A stretch of 64,000 nt of DNA, taken from positions 62,001 to 126,000 of the forward strand of contig NZ_JAGSYI010000004.1 of assembly GCF_025685625.1 (NCBI RefSeq), read 5' to 3'. The notes below the pieces were generated by a model. That model saw only the letters and a list, made by a program, of their open reading frames with translations, did not search any database and was not told the DNA's origin. The DNA is from Acidicapsa acidisoli. GTDB lineage: Bacteria; Acidobacteriota; Terriglobia; Terriglobales; Acidobacteriaceae. The position numbers were made by a program, and so were the translations under genes. Every line of letters begins with the position of its first letter. Position 1 is the stretch's first letter. This document shows positions 25,888 to 34,899 of the stretch, in pieces.

Positions 25888-27177
25888 ATGAACACCATTG
25901 CCACCACCGCAGCCGTCACCCCGTCCACCCAGACCCCCAAACAGCCGCAACAGAAGCAGACCGCGAAAGAAGCGATCGCGGCCAAGGTTGGCAAAACTCC
26001 GGCATACTGCACGACCCGCGTCCGCTTGACCGAGCTTGCCGCGCCCATCGTCGAAGCCTTCTATGTCGAGGAAATCGGCGTCGGCCACGCCCTGCTACTG
26101 GCGAAACTTCAGCCAGCGCAGCAGGAACAGGCACTCGCCAATTGCTTCCGCGAGGAGTGGAATGGAGCCGGAGCCAAGGCCAAGCGAATTCTGCTTCCCG
26201 TTCGGCATCTCCAACAGTGGATCGAACAGAACGTTCTTTTGCTCTTGAAACAGGCGCCCTTCAATAAGCGCGACCCGCAACTCGTTCCCGCCGCCGGAAG
26301 CTGCGTTGATTGCCCGAAGCGCACCGGACACAACAAGCTGCTCTTTGCCGAGGTCAGCGGCAATCTGGACGCTTGTACCGATCCGAGTTGCTATGCCGCC
26401 AAGCTGGACGCGCACGTCAAGGCGAAGGTCGCCGCAAAGCCGGAACTGATCCAGATCAGCACGGCATACAAGCAGCAGGCAGAAGGCGAGAAGGCCATCC
26501 CGCGCAACAAGTACGTTGAGATCAGGGAGGAGAAGCCCGACACACCGGAGAAGGCGAAGTGGCCGGAGTTCAAAACGTGCAAGTACACCACGGAGGCTAT
26601 AGTTGCCGATGGCATCGACAAGGGCGAACTGCGAAAGGTTTGCACCGAGCCAGATTGCCCGGTGCATCACCCGAAGAAGCAGCCGTCGAATGCCGATGCC
26701 AGCCTCAAAGCAGAGCAGGAGAAGCGCCGCCGAGAGGAGGCACTGGCGAACGCAACCGGCATTCGCGTCCTGCAAACCATCGTCGCCGCCGTTCCCGTCC
26801 GGCTGATGAAGCGCGATCTTCTCTTCATCGCCGAACAGATGCTCCCCTTGCTGGAGGACAAGCGGCTGGAAATGGTCGCGCGAAACCGGGGCATCAAGGC
26901 GAAGGAGGGAGAATCCGCAGCAAAACTGCTCACCGCGTTTGTTCGCAAGGCAGACGAAGGGACTATCGGAAGGCTGACTGTCGAAGCCGTTATCCTTCTC
27001 GCTGCCAGAACCCAGGCAGACGGTGGCAAGACTCTTCGCGCCGCCGCCCAGGTCTACGGAGTCGATACCGATGCCATCGCCCTCAAAGTCAAGCAGGAAT
27101 TCGCCGCGAAGGACAAGGCGAGAAAGGCGGCCAAGCCAGAGCCGAAGGCGACCGCGAAGACAAAGCGAGTCGCATAG
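25888..27177 (+). CDS. ParB-like protein lacking the N-terminal ParB domain
   Basis: A 429-residue protein. From residue 30 it follows the central and C-terminal part of large plasmid/ICE ParB proteins: a helix-turn-helix region IAAKVGKTPAYCTTRVRLTEL, then IGVGHALLLAKLQPAQQEQAL, and a Cys-rich zone CVDCPKRTGHNKLLF, CTDPSCYAAKLD and CTEPDCPVHH that may bind zinc. The usual N-terminal CTPase/nuclease ParB domain (about 150 residues, with a GERRxRA motif) is absent, although the start with AAGGAGG 8-9 bases upstream is good. It is therefore either a stable derivative that binds DNA without the clamp domain, or a truncation by the adjacent IS110 insertion. The C-terminus is Lys/Ala-rich. Confidence 0.75.
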   Translation: MNTIATTAAVTPSTQTPKQPQQKQTAKEAIAAKVGKTPAYCTTRVRLTELAAPIVEAFYVEEIGVGHALLLAKLQPAQQEQALANCFREEWNGAGAKAKRILLPVRHLQQWIEQNVLLLLKQAPFNKRDPQLVPAAGSCVDCPKRTGHNKLLFAEVSGNLDACTDPSCYAAKLDAHVKAKVAAKPELIQISTAYKQQAEGEKAIPRNKYVEIREEKPDTPEKAKWPEFKTCKYTTEAIVADGIDKGELRKVCTEPDCPVHHPKKQPSNADASLKAEQEKRRREEALANATGIRVLQTIVAAVPVRLMKRDLLFIAEQMLPLLEDKRLEMVARNRGIKAKEGESAAKLLTAFVRKADEGTIGRLTVEAVILLAARTQADGGKTLRAAAQVYGVDTDAIALKVKQEFAAKDKARKAAKPEPKATAKTKRVA

Positions 27178-27192
27178 TTACTCTCAAATCCT

Positions 27193-27221
27193 TGGGTCTG
27201 CCTTCGGGCAGGCCCATTTTT
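27193..27221 (+). terminator. Rho-independent terminator of the ParB-like gene
   Basis: TGGGTCTGCC (27193-27202), a TTCG tetraloop and GGCAGGCCCA (27207-27216) form a 10-bp stem with one G-T pair, followed by five T. It lies 16 bases after the stop at 27177. Confidence 0.8.
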
Positions 27222-27309
27222 GTCGCCATCCGTCTTCCCACCCTGAAGGTCGCTCTCTCACTTGCGAGAGCGCCATATTTTGCCCACCCGACGGGCAGGC
27301 GATCATACG

Positions 27310-27331
27310 ACTATGCGTTGCCTCGCATAGT
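27310..27331. terminator. Stem-loop between convergent genes
   Basis: ACTATGCG (27310-27317) and CGCATAGT (27324-27331) form a perfect 8-bp stem with a 6-base loop, 20 bases beyond the stop of the reverse-strand helicase gene. No T-run is present, so termination efficiency is doubtful. Confidence 0.4.
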
Positions 27332-27350
27332 CCTTCCCTCCACGGGTCGG

Positions 27351-30134
27351 TTATAGAGTAGTTGTTTGGGCCACTTCGACATAGCCAATCAATTCCGCCG
27401 AATAGCTGCCGTCTCCGTCAGCAGCCCCTTTGTGCTTAAGTTCACGAAGCAGCGTCGGTTCAATCGCTCGTGAGAACAGATCAATTCGTTGTTCCGGCGA
27501 AAATGTCGAGGTTGTAGTTGGGGCTTGCAAATAGCGCTCACATTGGCGCTCGACGGCAGGCACTCGCGTGCCGTCCTGCTTAATTGCAATCGGCAGCACA
27601 ATCACACGCCGCTCTCCGTTTCGAGCAGATGTTTCGATCATCCATAGTGATAACAGGATCGGTATGTCGAGATCACCCACAACTGCAATTCCAATCTCAT
27701 CCGCAGAAACGCTACGCCATCTAGCGAGCTCTTCCTGCACAAGGGGATGATCCAGCCCCATCAACTCGACATCGTCGCGGCTCGTGGCAGCATCGCGATT
27801 CAGGGTGAATCGCGTTTGCCGGACTCCATCGACATTCACGAGGTCATACGTTGCGTCGCTCACCTTGATTAGCTGCTGCTTGCGATCCACTACCGCAGCC
27901 GAAACAAAGCGCACTAAGCGATCGAGGCTGGAAGTCACATCGGCGAATGGCTTGTATTCATCCAGACTGAAGCCATCAAGATCCTGAAACAGGTCAGACA
28001 CGACCTGCCGCGCCTCGCGCGAATTTGAAAGCGCCGCCTCAAGCTCCACTTGTGTTCGTTTCAATTCCGGGTCGGATAGTGCCTCTTGGTACAAACGGTC
28101 GTAGTTGAGGCGCTCGGATAACTGGCCGAGAATCTGTGCGCGGAGATCTTCTGCGACATTCCCTTGATCGTCAACCTTTCCGACCGTTCTCGCTATTTCC
28201 GTCAGCTTTTCTTCAAGCATCAGGAAGATGCGTCCTTCGATGGTGTCCGACAGTACGAGGTTGTAAACCTGCGCTGTGTGGTTTTGGCCATACCGATGGA
28301 TACGACCAATGCGTTGCTCTATGTCCATCGGGTTCCAGGGAAGATCGAAGTTGAACAGGATACGTGCAAACTGTAGGTTAATGCCTTCCCGGCCCGCTGC
28401 CGTACACACTAGAACGCGCGGACCGTCCTTTTGTCTGAAGCGGCGCTCCGCAGCAATTTTGGCTCCGTGGTCGCCACCACGGAGCACCACAACACCCTGA
28501 CCAGGAAAAGTCTGCTCAATCTCCCGCGCGATCAAGTCCACCGTTCCGAGGTAGGTTGCAAACACAACGATCTTCTCGTTCGGGTTCTGTCGCCACAATG
28601 TGCCAAGGCCGTCGAGCAGTTTCTGCGCTTTGGTCTCGCGTTGCTTTGGGAAGCCGTTGAGCAAATCCCCTATGCGCAGACGCTCTTCTGGCAAATGCAA
28701 TTCAACGACTGCCGAAGCCGCCTCTTCCGCGTGCGTGGATGAATACTCGCTGCCGTACGGATCAGAAGCAAGCTCCAGAGCCTCTTCGTCCAGCTTCTTG
28801 ACGAGTCGGTATTTCAGGTCGGCAAGTATGCGGTCAACTTCGCTGCGACCGATGCTGTCATGCGATAGATTGAATTCTTCGTGAATCAGTGCGCGCGCTT
28901 CTCCCGTCAATCGCTCGCGGCCCTCGATTTCCAGGTCTCTGTCTCGTAAGAATGCCTCGTGCAGAGTCAACATAAGCAGACGGCGCTTGAGTGTCCGCCG
29001 GATTGCTGCAAGGCTCGATGCCGCGATCTTTTGGAAGATCGCCATTAGGAAGCCGAGTGCGCGTCCTTTGTTGCCCTGGCGAGATGCAAGGTTGAATCCA
29101 TCATCCAAATACTCTCGCAGCCTTTCATAGAATCGCCGCTCATCATCGCTCATCAGAAAGGACTCGGTATGTACCCACCGCCGCGCAAAGAGAGGTGATC
29201 CATCGGGTTGGCAGGCATCCGCCTTGGTGCGGCGAAACATCACCGTGTTCAAACGGTGGCGGTTCTCCAGCATTTCTTCCGGGCTGCTAAATAAGGTGGG
29301 ATTGAGCAGTTGCACCAGCATCCAAAATTGGAAATGGTTTCCCTGATGCGGCGTCGCAGAGAGCAGCATCAGATCGCGCGTATGGCCTTTCAGCGCTTCA
29401 GCGAGCTTGTAGTTTTCCGTCTTCCTGATTTTGCCGCCTATGCGGGATGCAGTCAGGTGGTGCGCCTCATCGAACACCACAAGATCCCAGCGTGGTGCTG
29501 CTAGCAAACGCTTGATGCGAGCCGGACGCTTGAGCGTGTCAATACTGGCAATCACTCGGTCATGCTTGGAAAAGGCATTTGTCTTTCGGTCTGTGATGTC
29601 GCCCTCGGAGCCGAAGACTTCAAAATCAAGGTTGAAAACTTCGTTCAATTCGCGATGCCAGTTATTGACTAGGCCCGCGGGCACCACCATAAGTGCCCTA
29701 TTCAACTCGCCACGGCTCGCCAACTCCCGCAGGATGAGCGCAGTTTCGATAGTTTTCCCGAGCCCCACTTCATCAGCCACGAGGTAGCGACGTGGCGATG
29801 CCGTCGCAACCCGGTGGGTGAGCACGACTTGATGAGGGAGCAAGTCAATCTTGGCAGATGTGAGTGCCGAAGCACTTTCCATCACCGGGAGAGCATGAGC
29901 CTCATAGCACAACCATGCTTTGCGTGCCCGCTCCGCAGTCCCCTCCACAGACTGCAGTATGCGCTCGGTGCGAGATCGTTCGCGGTGAATCGAGCCGACC
30001 GGTACTCTACGTTCTCCAGCGCCGAAAAACGCGCGCAAGTAGCCATCGCGTGCGGCATCTAGAATGACGCCTTGGCCGAACTCATTGTGAATTACTCGTT
30101 CGCCCGGCAAGAAAAGCTCTGTTACAACTACCAT
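27351..30134 (-). CDS. SNF2-type DNA helicase/translocase of a BREX-3-like or HMA-like defence operon
   Basis: A 927-residue superfamily 2 ATPase. It starts with a small beta domain (GERVIHNEFGQGVILDAARDG), then the helicase core: YLVADEVGLGKTIETALIL (Walker A, about residue 120), VVPAGLVNNW, VVFDEAHHL (DEAH-type box), LLSATPHQGN, and in the second lobe IVVFATYLGTVDL, VLVCTAAGREGINLQ and IEQRIGRIHRYGQ. All motifs are intact. A C-terminal domain of about 300 residues follows. In type 3 BREX a helicase of this kind (BrxHII) accompanies a DUF1156 methylase. I start it at 30134, where its ATG overlaps the stop of the preceding gene by one base; a longer frame to 30197 exists. Last gene of the operon. 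Confidence 0.87.
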   Translation of the reverse strand: MVVVTELFLPGERVIHNEFGQGVILDAARDGYLRAFFGAGERRVPVGSIHRERSRTERILQSVEGTAERARKAWLCYEAHALPVMESASALTSAKIDLLPHQVVLTHRVATASPRRYLVADEVGLGKTIETALILRELASRGELNRALMVVPAGLVNNWHRELNEVFNLDFEVFGSEGDITDRKTNAFSKHDRVIASIDTLKRPARIKRLLAAPRWDLVVFDEAHHLTASRIGGKIRKTENYKLAEALKGHTRDLMLLSATPHQGNHFQFWMLVQLLNPTLFSSPEEMLENRHRLNTVMFRRTKADACQPDGSPLFARRWVHTESFLMSDDERRFYERLREYLDDGFNLASRQGNKGRALGFLMAIFQKIAASSLAAIRRTLKRRLLMLTLHEAFLRDRDLEIEGRERLTGEARALIHEEFNLSHDSIGRSEVDRILADLKYRLVKKLDEEALELASDPYGSEYSSTHAEEAASAVVELHLPEERLRIGDLLNGFPKQRETKAQKLLDGLGTLWRQNPNEKIVVFATYLGTVDLIAREIEQTFPGQGVVVLRGGDHGAKIAAERRFRQKDGPRVLVCTAAGREGINLQFARILFNFDLPWNPMDIEQRIGRIHRYGQNHTAQVYNLVLSDTIEGRIFLMLEEKLTEIARTVGKVDDQGNVAEDLRAQILGQLSERLNYDRLYQEALSDPELKRTQVELEAALSNSREARQVVSDLFQDLDGFSLDEYKPFADVTSSLDRLVRFVSAAVVDRKQQLIKVSDATYDLVNVDGVRQTRFTLNRDAATSRDDVELMGLDHPLVQEELARWRSVSADEIGIAVVGDLDIPILLSLWMIETSARNGERRVIVLPIAIKQDGTRVPAVERQCERYLQAPTTTSTFSPEQRIDLFSRAIEPTLLRELKHKGAADGDGSYSAELIGYVEVAQTTTL

Positions 30135-30655
30135 CAAGAAAGCCTCGTAAGATTTAGGCCGATCCACGCGGGACCATCTGCGTCCGAATTTGCACATTTG
30201 GGATCGATGATCCGTCTTACATCCGCTTCAGCGCCTGCCCAAAGAATTCTGCCAATTTCAATTCGCTCATGACCATGCGGGGCGGAGCAGAGCCAGGAAT
30301 AGGCTTCACTCGCCGCATTCATGCGGAAACGGTTCTTGCCAGTAGGCATCCAAAAGACAAGGGCGGCGCCAAGTTCATACTTTCTGCCGAATGCATCAAT
30401 TGCTGGACCAAGATGTTGGTCCAACCAGCGCTCTGCATCTCCTGGCTTCATAATGTCCAGGCACCCTTCCAGCCCTGCCACAACCAGCGCTTTTCCTTCG
30501 TTGCAAGGCAGGTCGGCGGGCCAGTTGCCAATCATTGCAAAGAATTGACGAATCGAGACCACGCTCTGAGGCTCTGCAAGTGCCGACAAAGCCTTGCCGT
30601 CCCACAGTAAGTTCATTCCCCGACGTGTCCAAACATCCCCATGCAGAACCTTCAT
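30134..30655 (-). CDS. Unrecognised 173-residue protein inside the defence operon
   Basis: I do not recognise this protein. It is mixed alpha/beta, soluble, without membrane segment, and has no convincing Walker motif. Conserved-looking text is LPCNEGKALVVAGLEGCLDIM (about residues 51-71, shown as a landmark), LGAALVFWMPTGKNRFRM (about 96-113) and GRILWAGAEADVRRII. It sits 2 bases after the methyltransferase stop and overlaps the helicase start, so it is made with them. Its size and position recall the small accessory components of BREX systems such as BrxF, but BrxF has a P-loop and this does not show one. It could be an adaptor between methylase and helicase. Confidence 0.7.
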   Translation of the reverse strand: MKVLHGDVWTRRGMNLLWDGKALSALAEPQSVVSIRQFFAMIGNWPADLPCNEGKALVVAGLEGCLDIMKPGDAERWLDQHLGPAIDAFGRKYELGAALVFWMPTGKNRFRMNAASEAYSWLCSAPHGHERIEIGRILWAGAEADVRRIIDPKCANSDADGPAWIGLNLTRLS

Positions 30656-30657
30656 GG

Positions 30658-33600
30658 TTACGCCTCATCAAAGAAGAGTGACATCTGCCGCACCTGCTGC
30701 TCATGGGTGGCGGCCCAGCCGTTATAGATGGAGAGCGCCCGTGAAGCGGCGTTCCGAGTCTGCAAGGTTGCGCCGCGATTGCCCAGCCATTCGAGCAGTG
30801 GCTTGAGTGCGACGTGCGGCTTGAAATTCTCATTCTTGAGCGTATCGGAGGCGTTGATTCCGCTGCCATCGAAGCACGCTCCTATCAGCACCAGCGCTTG
30901 ATCTAGGTCGGAGGTTAGCTTGCGCCTATGTCGTCCGTGCCAATCGCGAGCAAACTCAAGCGGATCGACCTGGGTAAATAGCTTGCTCTTCTCGGCACAC
31001 CAGCCGCGCTGTGCAAACTCATCGGGAGCCAACCCAGAACCACGCAGGAACTTTTGCATCTGGTCACGGGCAACCTCCATCTTGCCGTGAAATATGCGCA
31101 GGAACTGGCGCGTAATCGGTTCGGCGTTGACCGGAGGTGGTTCTTGAGATTTGTTTGCATCCTCGTCGATGAGCTGATTAATGCCAACCAGTGCATCTTT
31201 CACACTGATAGCCCGCCCCTCGTCAACATAGACCTTGCCGTAATGGCGGGAGAAATACTCAAGCGCTTTGCCGCGCCGAATCACTTGGAGGTCCGCAATA
31301 GGAAGGCCCTGTTTGGCGTGGTTTTCAAGCATACCTTGCAATTGACGCACATCGGCCAAGACTTCACGGCGCATCCGCCCCCAGCTAACGGGGGTGGGTT
31401 CTTCGGTGCGCTTTCTGCACACGTGAATGATGTCGTATTCGATTGTTTGAGAGCCAAAGGTTCCAGGCTTTGCACCTTCTCCCTTCGTATCATCAGATCG
31501 GATAGGATAGGTCGCTTCGAGGTAGAAACCGGCATCAAATAAAGACTCCAAAACAGCAACCCAGGGTTCATCCTCGCTATGGTGGAACGTGAATGCCAGG
31601 ATCCCACCTGGTTTGAGGATGCGCTTGGCTTCAATCCAGCATTGCGTCAGCAGGCGCTGATAGAAGCGGTCAGAGTCTTCGGGTTCGCGTGCACGGTTAG
31701 CTACGACTTCTAATAGCTTCGGTGTATAGTCTGAACCAAAATAGTCCGGATACTTTTCTTTCAAAACCAATCTTAGCCATACATAGAAGAAATCTGAGAG
31801 TTCCGAATAATGAAGGAGCCCTCCAAAAGGGGGATCGGTTACTACAAGGTCGATAGTTCCGGAGTCGATTGTTGAGAGGTTAGTTGACGAGCAGCATTCG
31901 ATTTTCGGGCAGTGCGCGATTTTGTCGCCCACATAGGCCCTTTCAGACTTCCCCGTAACCTGCCCAGAGAGGCTGGGATCTAACTCTTCCAGTCGCTGAT
32001 TACTAGCTAGATCCCATGGATTCTGAGACCACTCAATGGTCTCGAAGAGATTTTCGATGGATGAGCGCCAATTGCCCCGTCCAAGGTGGGCAAACACGCT
32101 GTTTTCTACTAGAGAAGATTTTGGATGATAGTTTGCGTTGCTTAGACTAGGCGCGACACAATCCTGCTGAATATCCCAAAAGCAAAACATATTCTCGTGT
32201 TGCAAGAAGCGCTGGAAAGCCCCGAGAACATATTCGCGAACATCCCAGCGGTGGCGATCACCCCCCACTTCTACAATCGCCTTTAGGAGCTGAGATAGGA
32301 TGAGCATCTGCCGAGGATTGAACATCGTCCACCAATGGGTATATCCGTGACCAAGCCGGATATCGCCATTATTTAGAGCCGTCATGAATCCAAACGGCAC
32401 TTCGGAGCGAGGCCAAAAATTAGCTAGGTCGCCATGTTTTCTCGTTTCCCATTCATCGCTTGCAGCGATATATTGACGTGCAAACTTCGCATCAAAGGGA
32501 GCGAAGAATCGTCCGTTATAGGGTGCACCCTTTTCGCTCCGCTTCGGCGAATAGCCCTGAATTGCGTACGCCGCAATTGGTCCTGTCTTGCCACTGGACC
32601 TGATTGTTGTTAACACGTCTTGTACGGTACCGCAGGAGGCACATGTGTAGCTTGATTTTCTGGGAACAGTGCCGCCCTGCTTCCCTGTCTTGAATGTGAT
32701 CTTGGTTTCGGGGCACATAACTTCTTCAGGAAGGGACCCCCTCACCTCAAGGATTCGAATTCGTGAAGCTCTCTCTTTGTTCCAATTTGCCGTCGAGGTT
32801 GCAGCATCTTGCGCTGATCCACCGTATGGTTGGCCACTGATATCTCTATTAGAGGTTCCTGCAAGCCATTGTGGGTGTATCAAGAGAGATAACTCGACTT
32901 TTTTGTTCTTGCCTTTACCAAGTTTCGCCATAATAGTATCCCCGCAAAACGGACAGGCAATACCCAGCACTGGATCAAGAACAGAATATGGATGTTCGGT
33001 CGGAACGACGTAAAGAGGGACATCAGGTGCCATCCGAGCGGGCGTCTCTTCGACGTGAAAGTTACCACCGCAATTCTTGCAATTCCACTCCCAGAACTTC
33101 ACAGAAAGCGTCTTAACCGCAATTATTGAACTCGTCATGATCGGAGTTCTATGACCACAGCCTGTCACCTGACAAGGTCCGTGCTTTGACCAGAAGGTGT
33201 AGATTATCTCTGGGCCTTCATACCTATACGTACGACGTTCATGTGGATATAGTGCCAACGCGTCGAAAGTCTCTTCCTCAACTCTCCCAGTTGGAATGTG
33301 TATCCACCTCCCTTTCTCGCCATTGGGACCGTCACATGCGGTATAAGGGGAAATTTGATGGCGTACCTCTTCCTCTATTTCATCGAGAAGCGCTCGGACT
33401 TCCTCCGTTTTGATCGCGCTTAGCTCGTTCTTCACCACGAGCCATGCGACAGGGTTTAGATCATTTCCATACATGTCGAAACCAAGCCGTGCTCCCTCGA
33501 TAAGGGTTGTGCCACCACCCATGAAAATGTCCGCTACGCGAATACTGCTAAATGACCGCCTTTTTTGATGATTAGCGTAAAATGCATCCCAGACGCCAGG

Positions 33601-33897
33601 GGCGGCGTGAGTAGTATCTTCTGGAGACTTGATTGCAGCCGAAAGCAAAAGCGAGCGAAAAACACTCGATGGACGACGAGCCCACCACTTACTCATTGTG
33701 TAAATAGGCTTTCTGCCCGCCCCTGAAGAGCTCTCAATCTTGGCAATCTCATTGATTGGTAGGATGGGGAAATCTACTTCGAGACAGCTTTTGGGCCTAT
33801 TTGGAATATCAAAGTCGACGGTTTCCACTGTGGCGGGCTTTCCTGCGCCAACGGCTTTGGATACTGCCTGCGCCAATTGTTCTTTCTTCGTTGCCAT
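30658..33897 (-). CDS. DUF1156 adenine-specific DNA methyltransferase
   Basis: A 1079-residue methyltransferase. It begins with the DUF1156 domain (CLEVDFPILPINEIAKIES, SKWWARRPSSVFRSLLLSA). The SAM-binding motif is VADIFMGGGTTLIEGARLGF (about residues 120-139, with NDLNPVAW after it) and the catalytic motif IV is VTDPPFGGLLHYSEL (about 686). Between these lie zinc-ribbon cysteines (CQVTGCGHRT, CKNCGG, CPFCGD, CASCGT). DPPF and the long C-terminal half fit the PglXI protein of BREX type 3 and the methylase of helicase/methylase/ATPase systems. It would mark self DNA at a non-palindromic adenine site. The frame is intact from the ATG at 33897. Confidence 0.9.
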   Translation of the reverse strand: MATKKEQLAQAVSKAVGAGKPATVETVDFDIPNRPKSCLEVDFPILPINEIAKIESSSGAGRKPIYTMSKWWARRPSSVFRSLLLSAAIKSPEDTTHAAPGVWDAFYANHQKRRSFSSIRVADIFMGGGTTLIEGARLGFDMYGNDLNPVAWLVVKNELSAIKTEEVRALLDEIEEEVRHQISPYTACDGPNGEKGRWIHIPTGRVEEETFDALALYPHERRTYRYEGPEIIYTFWSKHGPCQVTGCGHRTPIMTSSIIAVKTLSVKFWEWNCKNCGGNFHVEETPARMAPDVPLYVVPTEHPYSVLDPVLGIACPFCGDTIMAKLGKGKNKKVELSLLIHPQWLAGTSNRDISGQPYGGSAQDAATSTANWNKERASRIRILEVRGSLPEEVMCPETKITFKTGKQGGTVPRKSSYTCASCGTVQDVLTTIRSSGKTGPIAAYAIQGYSPKRSEKGAPYNGRFFAPFDAKFARQYIAASDEWETRKHGDLANFWPRSEVPFGFMTALNNGDIRLGHGYTHWWTMFNPRQMLILSQLLKAIVEVGGDRHRWDVREYVLGAFQRFLQHENMFCFWDIQQDCVAPSLSNANYHPKSSLVENSVFAHLGRGNWRSSIENLFETIEWSQNPWDLASNQRLEELDPSLSGQVTGKSERAYVGDKIAHCPKIECCSSTNLSTIDSGTIDLVVTDPPFGGLLHYSELSDFFYVWLRLVLKEKYPDYFGSDYTPKLLEVVANRAREPEDSDRFYQRLLTQCWIEAKRILKPGGILAFTFHHSEDEPWVAVLESLFDAGFYLEATYPIRSDDTKGEGAKPGTFGSQTIEYDIIHVCRKRTEEPTPVSWGRMRREVLADVRQLQGMLENHAKQGLPIADLQVIRRGKALEYFSRHYGKVYVDEGRAISVKDALVGINQLIDEDANKSQEPPPVNAEPITRQFLRIFHGKMEVARDQMQKFLRGSGLAPDEFAQRGWCAEKSKLFTQVDPLEFARDWHGRHRRKLTSDLDQALVLIGACFDGSGINASDTLKNENFKPHVALKPLLEWLGNRGATLQTRNAASRALSIYNGWAATHEQQVRQMSLFFDEA

Positions 33898-33909
33898 CCG
33901 GAAGATTCC

Positions 33910-34899
33910 TTATTTGGAGAGTTCGATGAAGGGCGACAGTACCTCAAGGAGCGAGAGTCCGCCGTGCGTTAATGTGGGGTAGCCACCCTGACTCTTCCAT
34001 TTCCAGCGGCCAACGGCCAATAGATGAGCGCCATACGGTGTTTTGATTTGCATTGCAACAGGAGGCACGAACGGGCCTATCTCACTGGTGCCCGGCTTGC
34101 TGCGTCCGCTTGCGAAGTTTTTCTTGAGAAACTGACCTACCTCTCCGTCCGCATCAGAGAAATAGCCTGTAGCGGCGTAACCATGGTCGGAGGTAATGAC
34201 CAACCGCCGTCCTTGCGCCAGGCGCTCGACGAATTCCCAGAAGTCATCACTGCTCAGTTGCTGGGCTACATCCCGTGTCAGCATCTCTAGACCCTGACCG
34301 GCGCCTGAACCGTCATGCAGCTTGCTGTCTGGCCAATGATGCCAAAACACCCAGTTCGGAGCAAAATCGATGAGATGTTGGCAATCCTTCCACGCAATAT
34401 CTACGCTTTCGGTATTCGTCGATTGAAGCTTGTGAGTAGCCCCGGCACCATTATTTTGCAGGTGGCTGCGGCTCCCAAAACCGAGCGCTCCGGCGAATTC
34501 ATTGGTTTCGCCGGGAATTTCGGAGGCACTCGCCGTGACTTCGTGCAGCGTGAACCCGTGCTTCTTTGCACCTTGCAGCAGCCATGGCAATTCGCGCAGC
34601 GACAGACCGTCGAGGATCAGAACAGCTTTGGAGCTGTAGGGCTGTCCCCACCACTGCACAAGTCGATCCGTGGTCCGCTCCACAGTATCGCCGAACACTT
34701 GCCACAAGTCCCATCCACTTGAGGACAGGAAATAATCGAGCGTACCGATCTCACGGTCACGTTTTGTAACCTCGCTTTGGGCATTGCCAGCAGAAAGGGG
34801 CTTTGATGCGATCTCGACAGCCTTTTGGATGATGACCTGCCATGCCTCTTCAGGTGTGCCCTCTACCAGGCTATGGAGCACATCGACATCGATCGTCAT
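33910..34899 (-). CDS. pglZ: Short PglZ-domain protein (alkaline phosphatase superfamily)
   Basis: A 329-residue protein that consists almost only of the PglZ domain: LILDGLSLRELPWLL (metal and nucleophile region, about residue 97), RLVITSDHGYAATGYF (metal ligands Asp-His, about 235) and the terminal YPTLTHGGLSLLEVLSPF typical of PglZ. BREX PglZ proteins are usually more than twice as long; here the flanking helical domains are reduced to an N-terminal 90 residues. PglZ is an essential phosphodiesterase-like core of BREX with unclear substrate. It overlaps the ATPase gene by 4 bases and lies 12 bases before the methylase gene. Confidence 0.85.
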   Translation of the reverse strand: MTIDVDVLHSLVEGTPEEAWQVIIQKAVEIASKPLSAGNAQSEVTKRDREIGTLDYFLSSSGWDLWQVFGDTVERTTDRLVQWWGQPYSSKAVLILDGLSLRELPWLLQGAKKHGFTLHEVTASASEIPGETNEFAGALGFGSRSHLQNNGAGATHKLQSTNTESVDIAWKDCQHLIDFAPNWVFWHHWPDSKLHDGSGAGQGLEMLTRDVAQQLSSDDFWEFVERLAQGRRLVITSDHGYAATGYFSDADGEVGQFLKKNFASGRSKPGTSEIGPFVPPVAMQIKTPYGAHLLAVGRWKWKSQGGYPTLTHGGLSLLEVLSPFIELSK

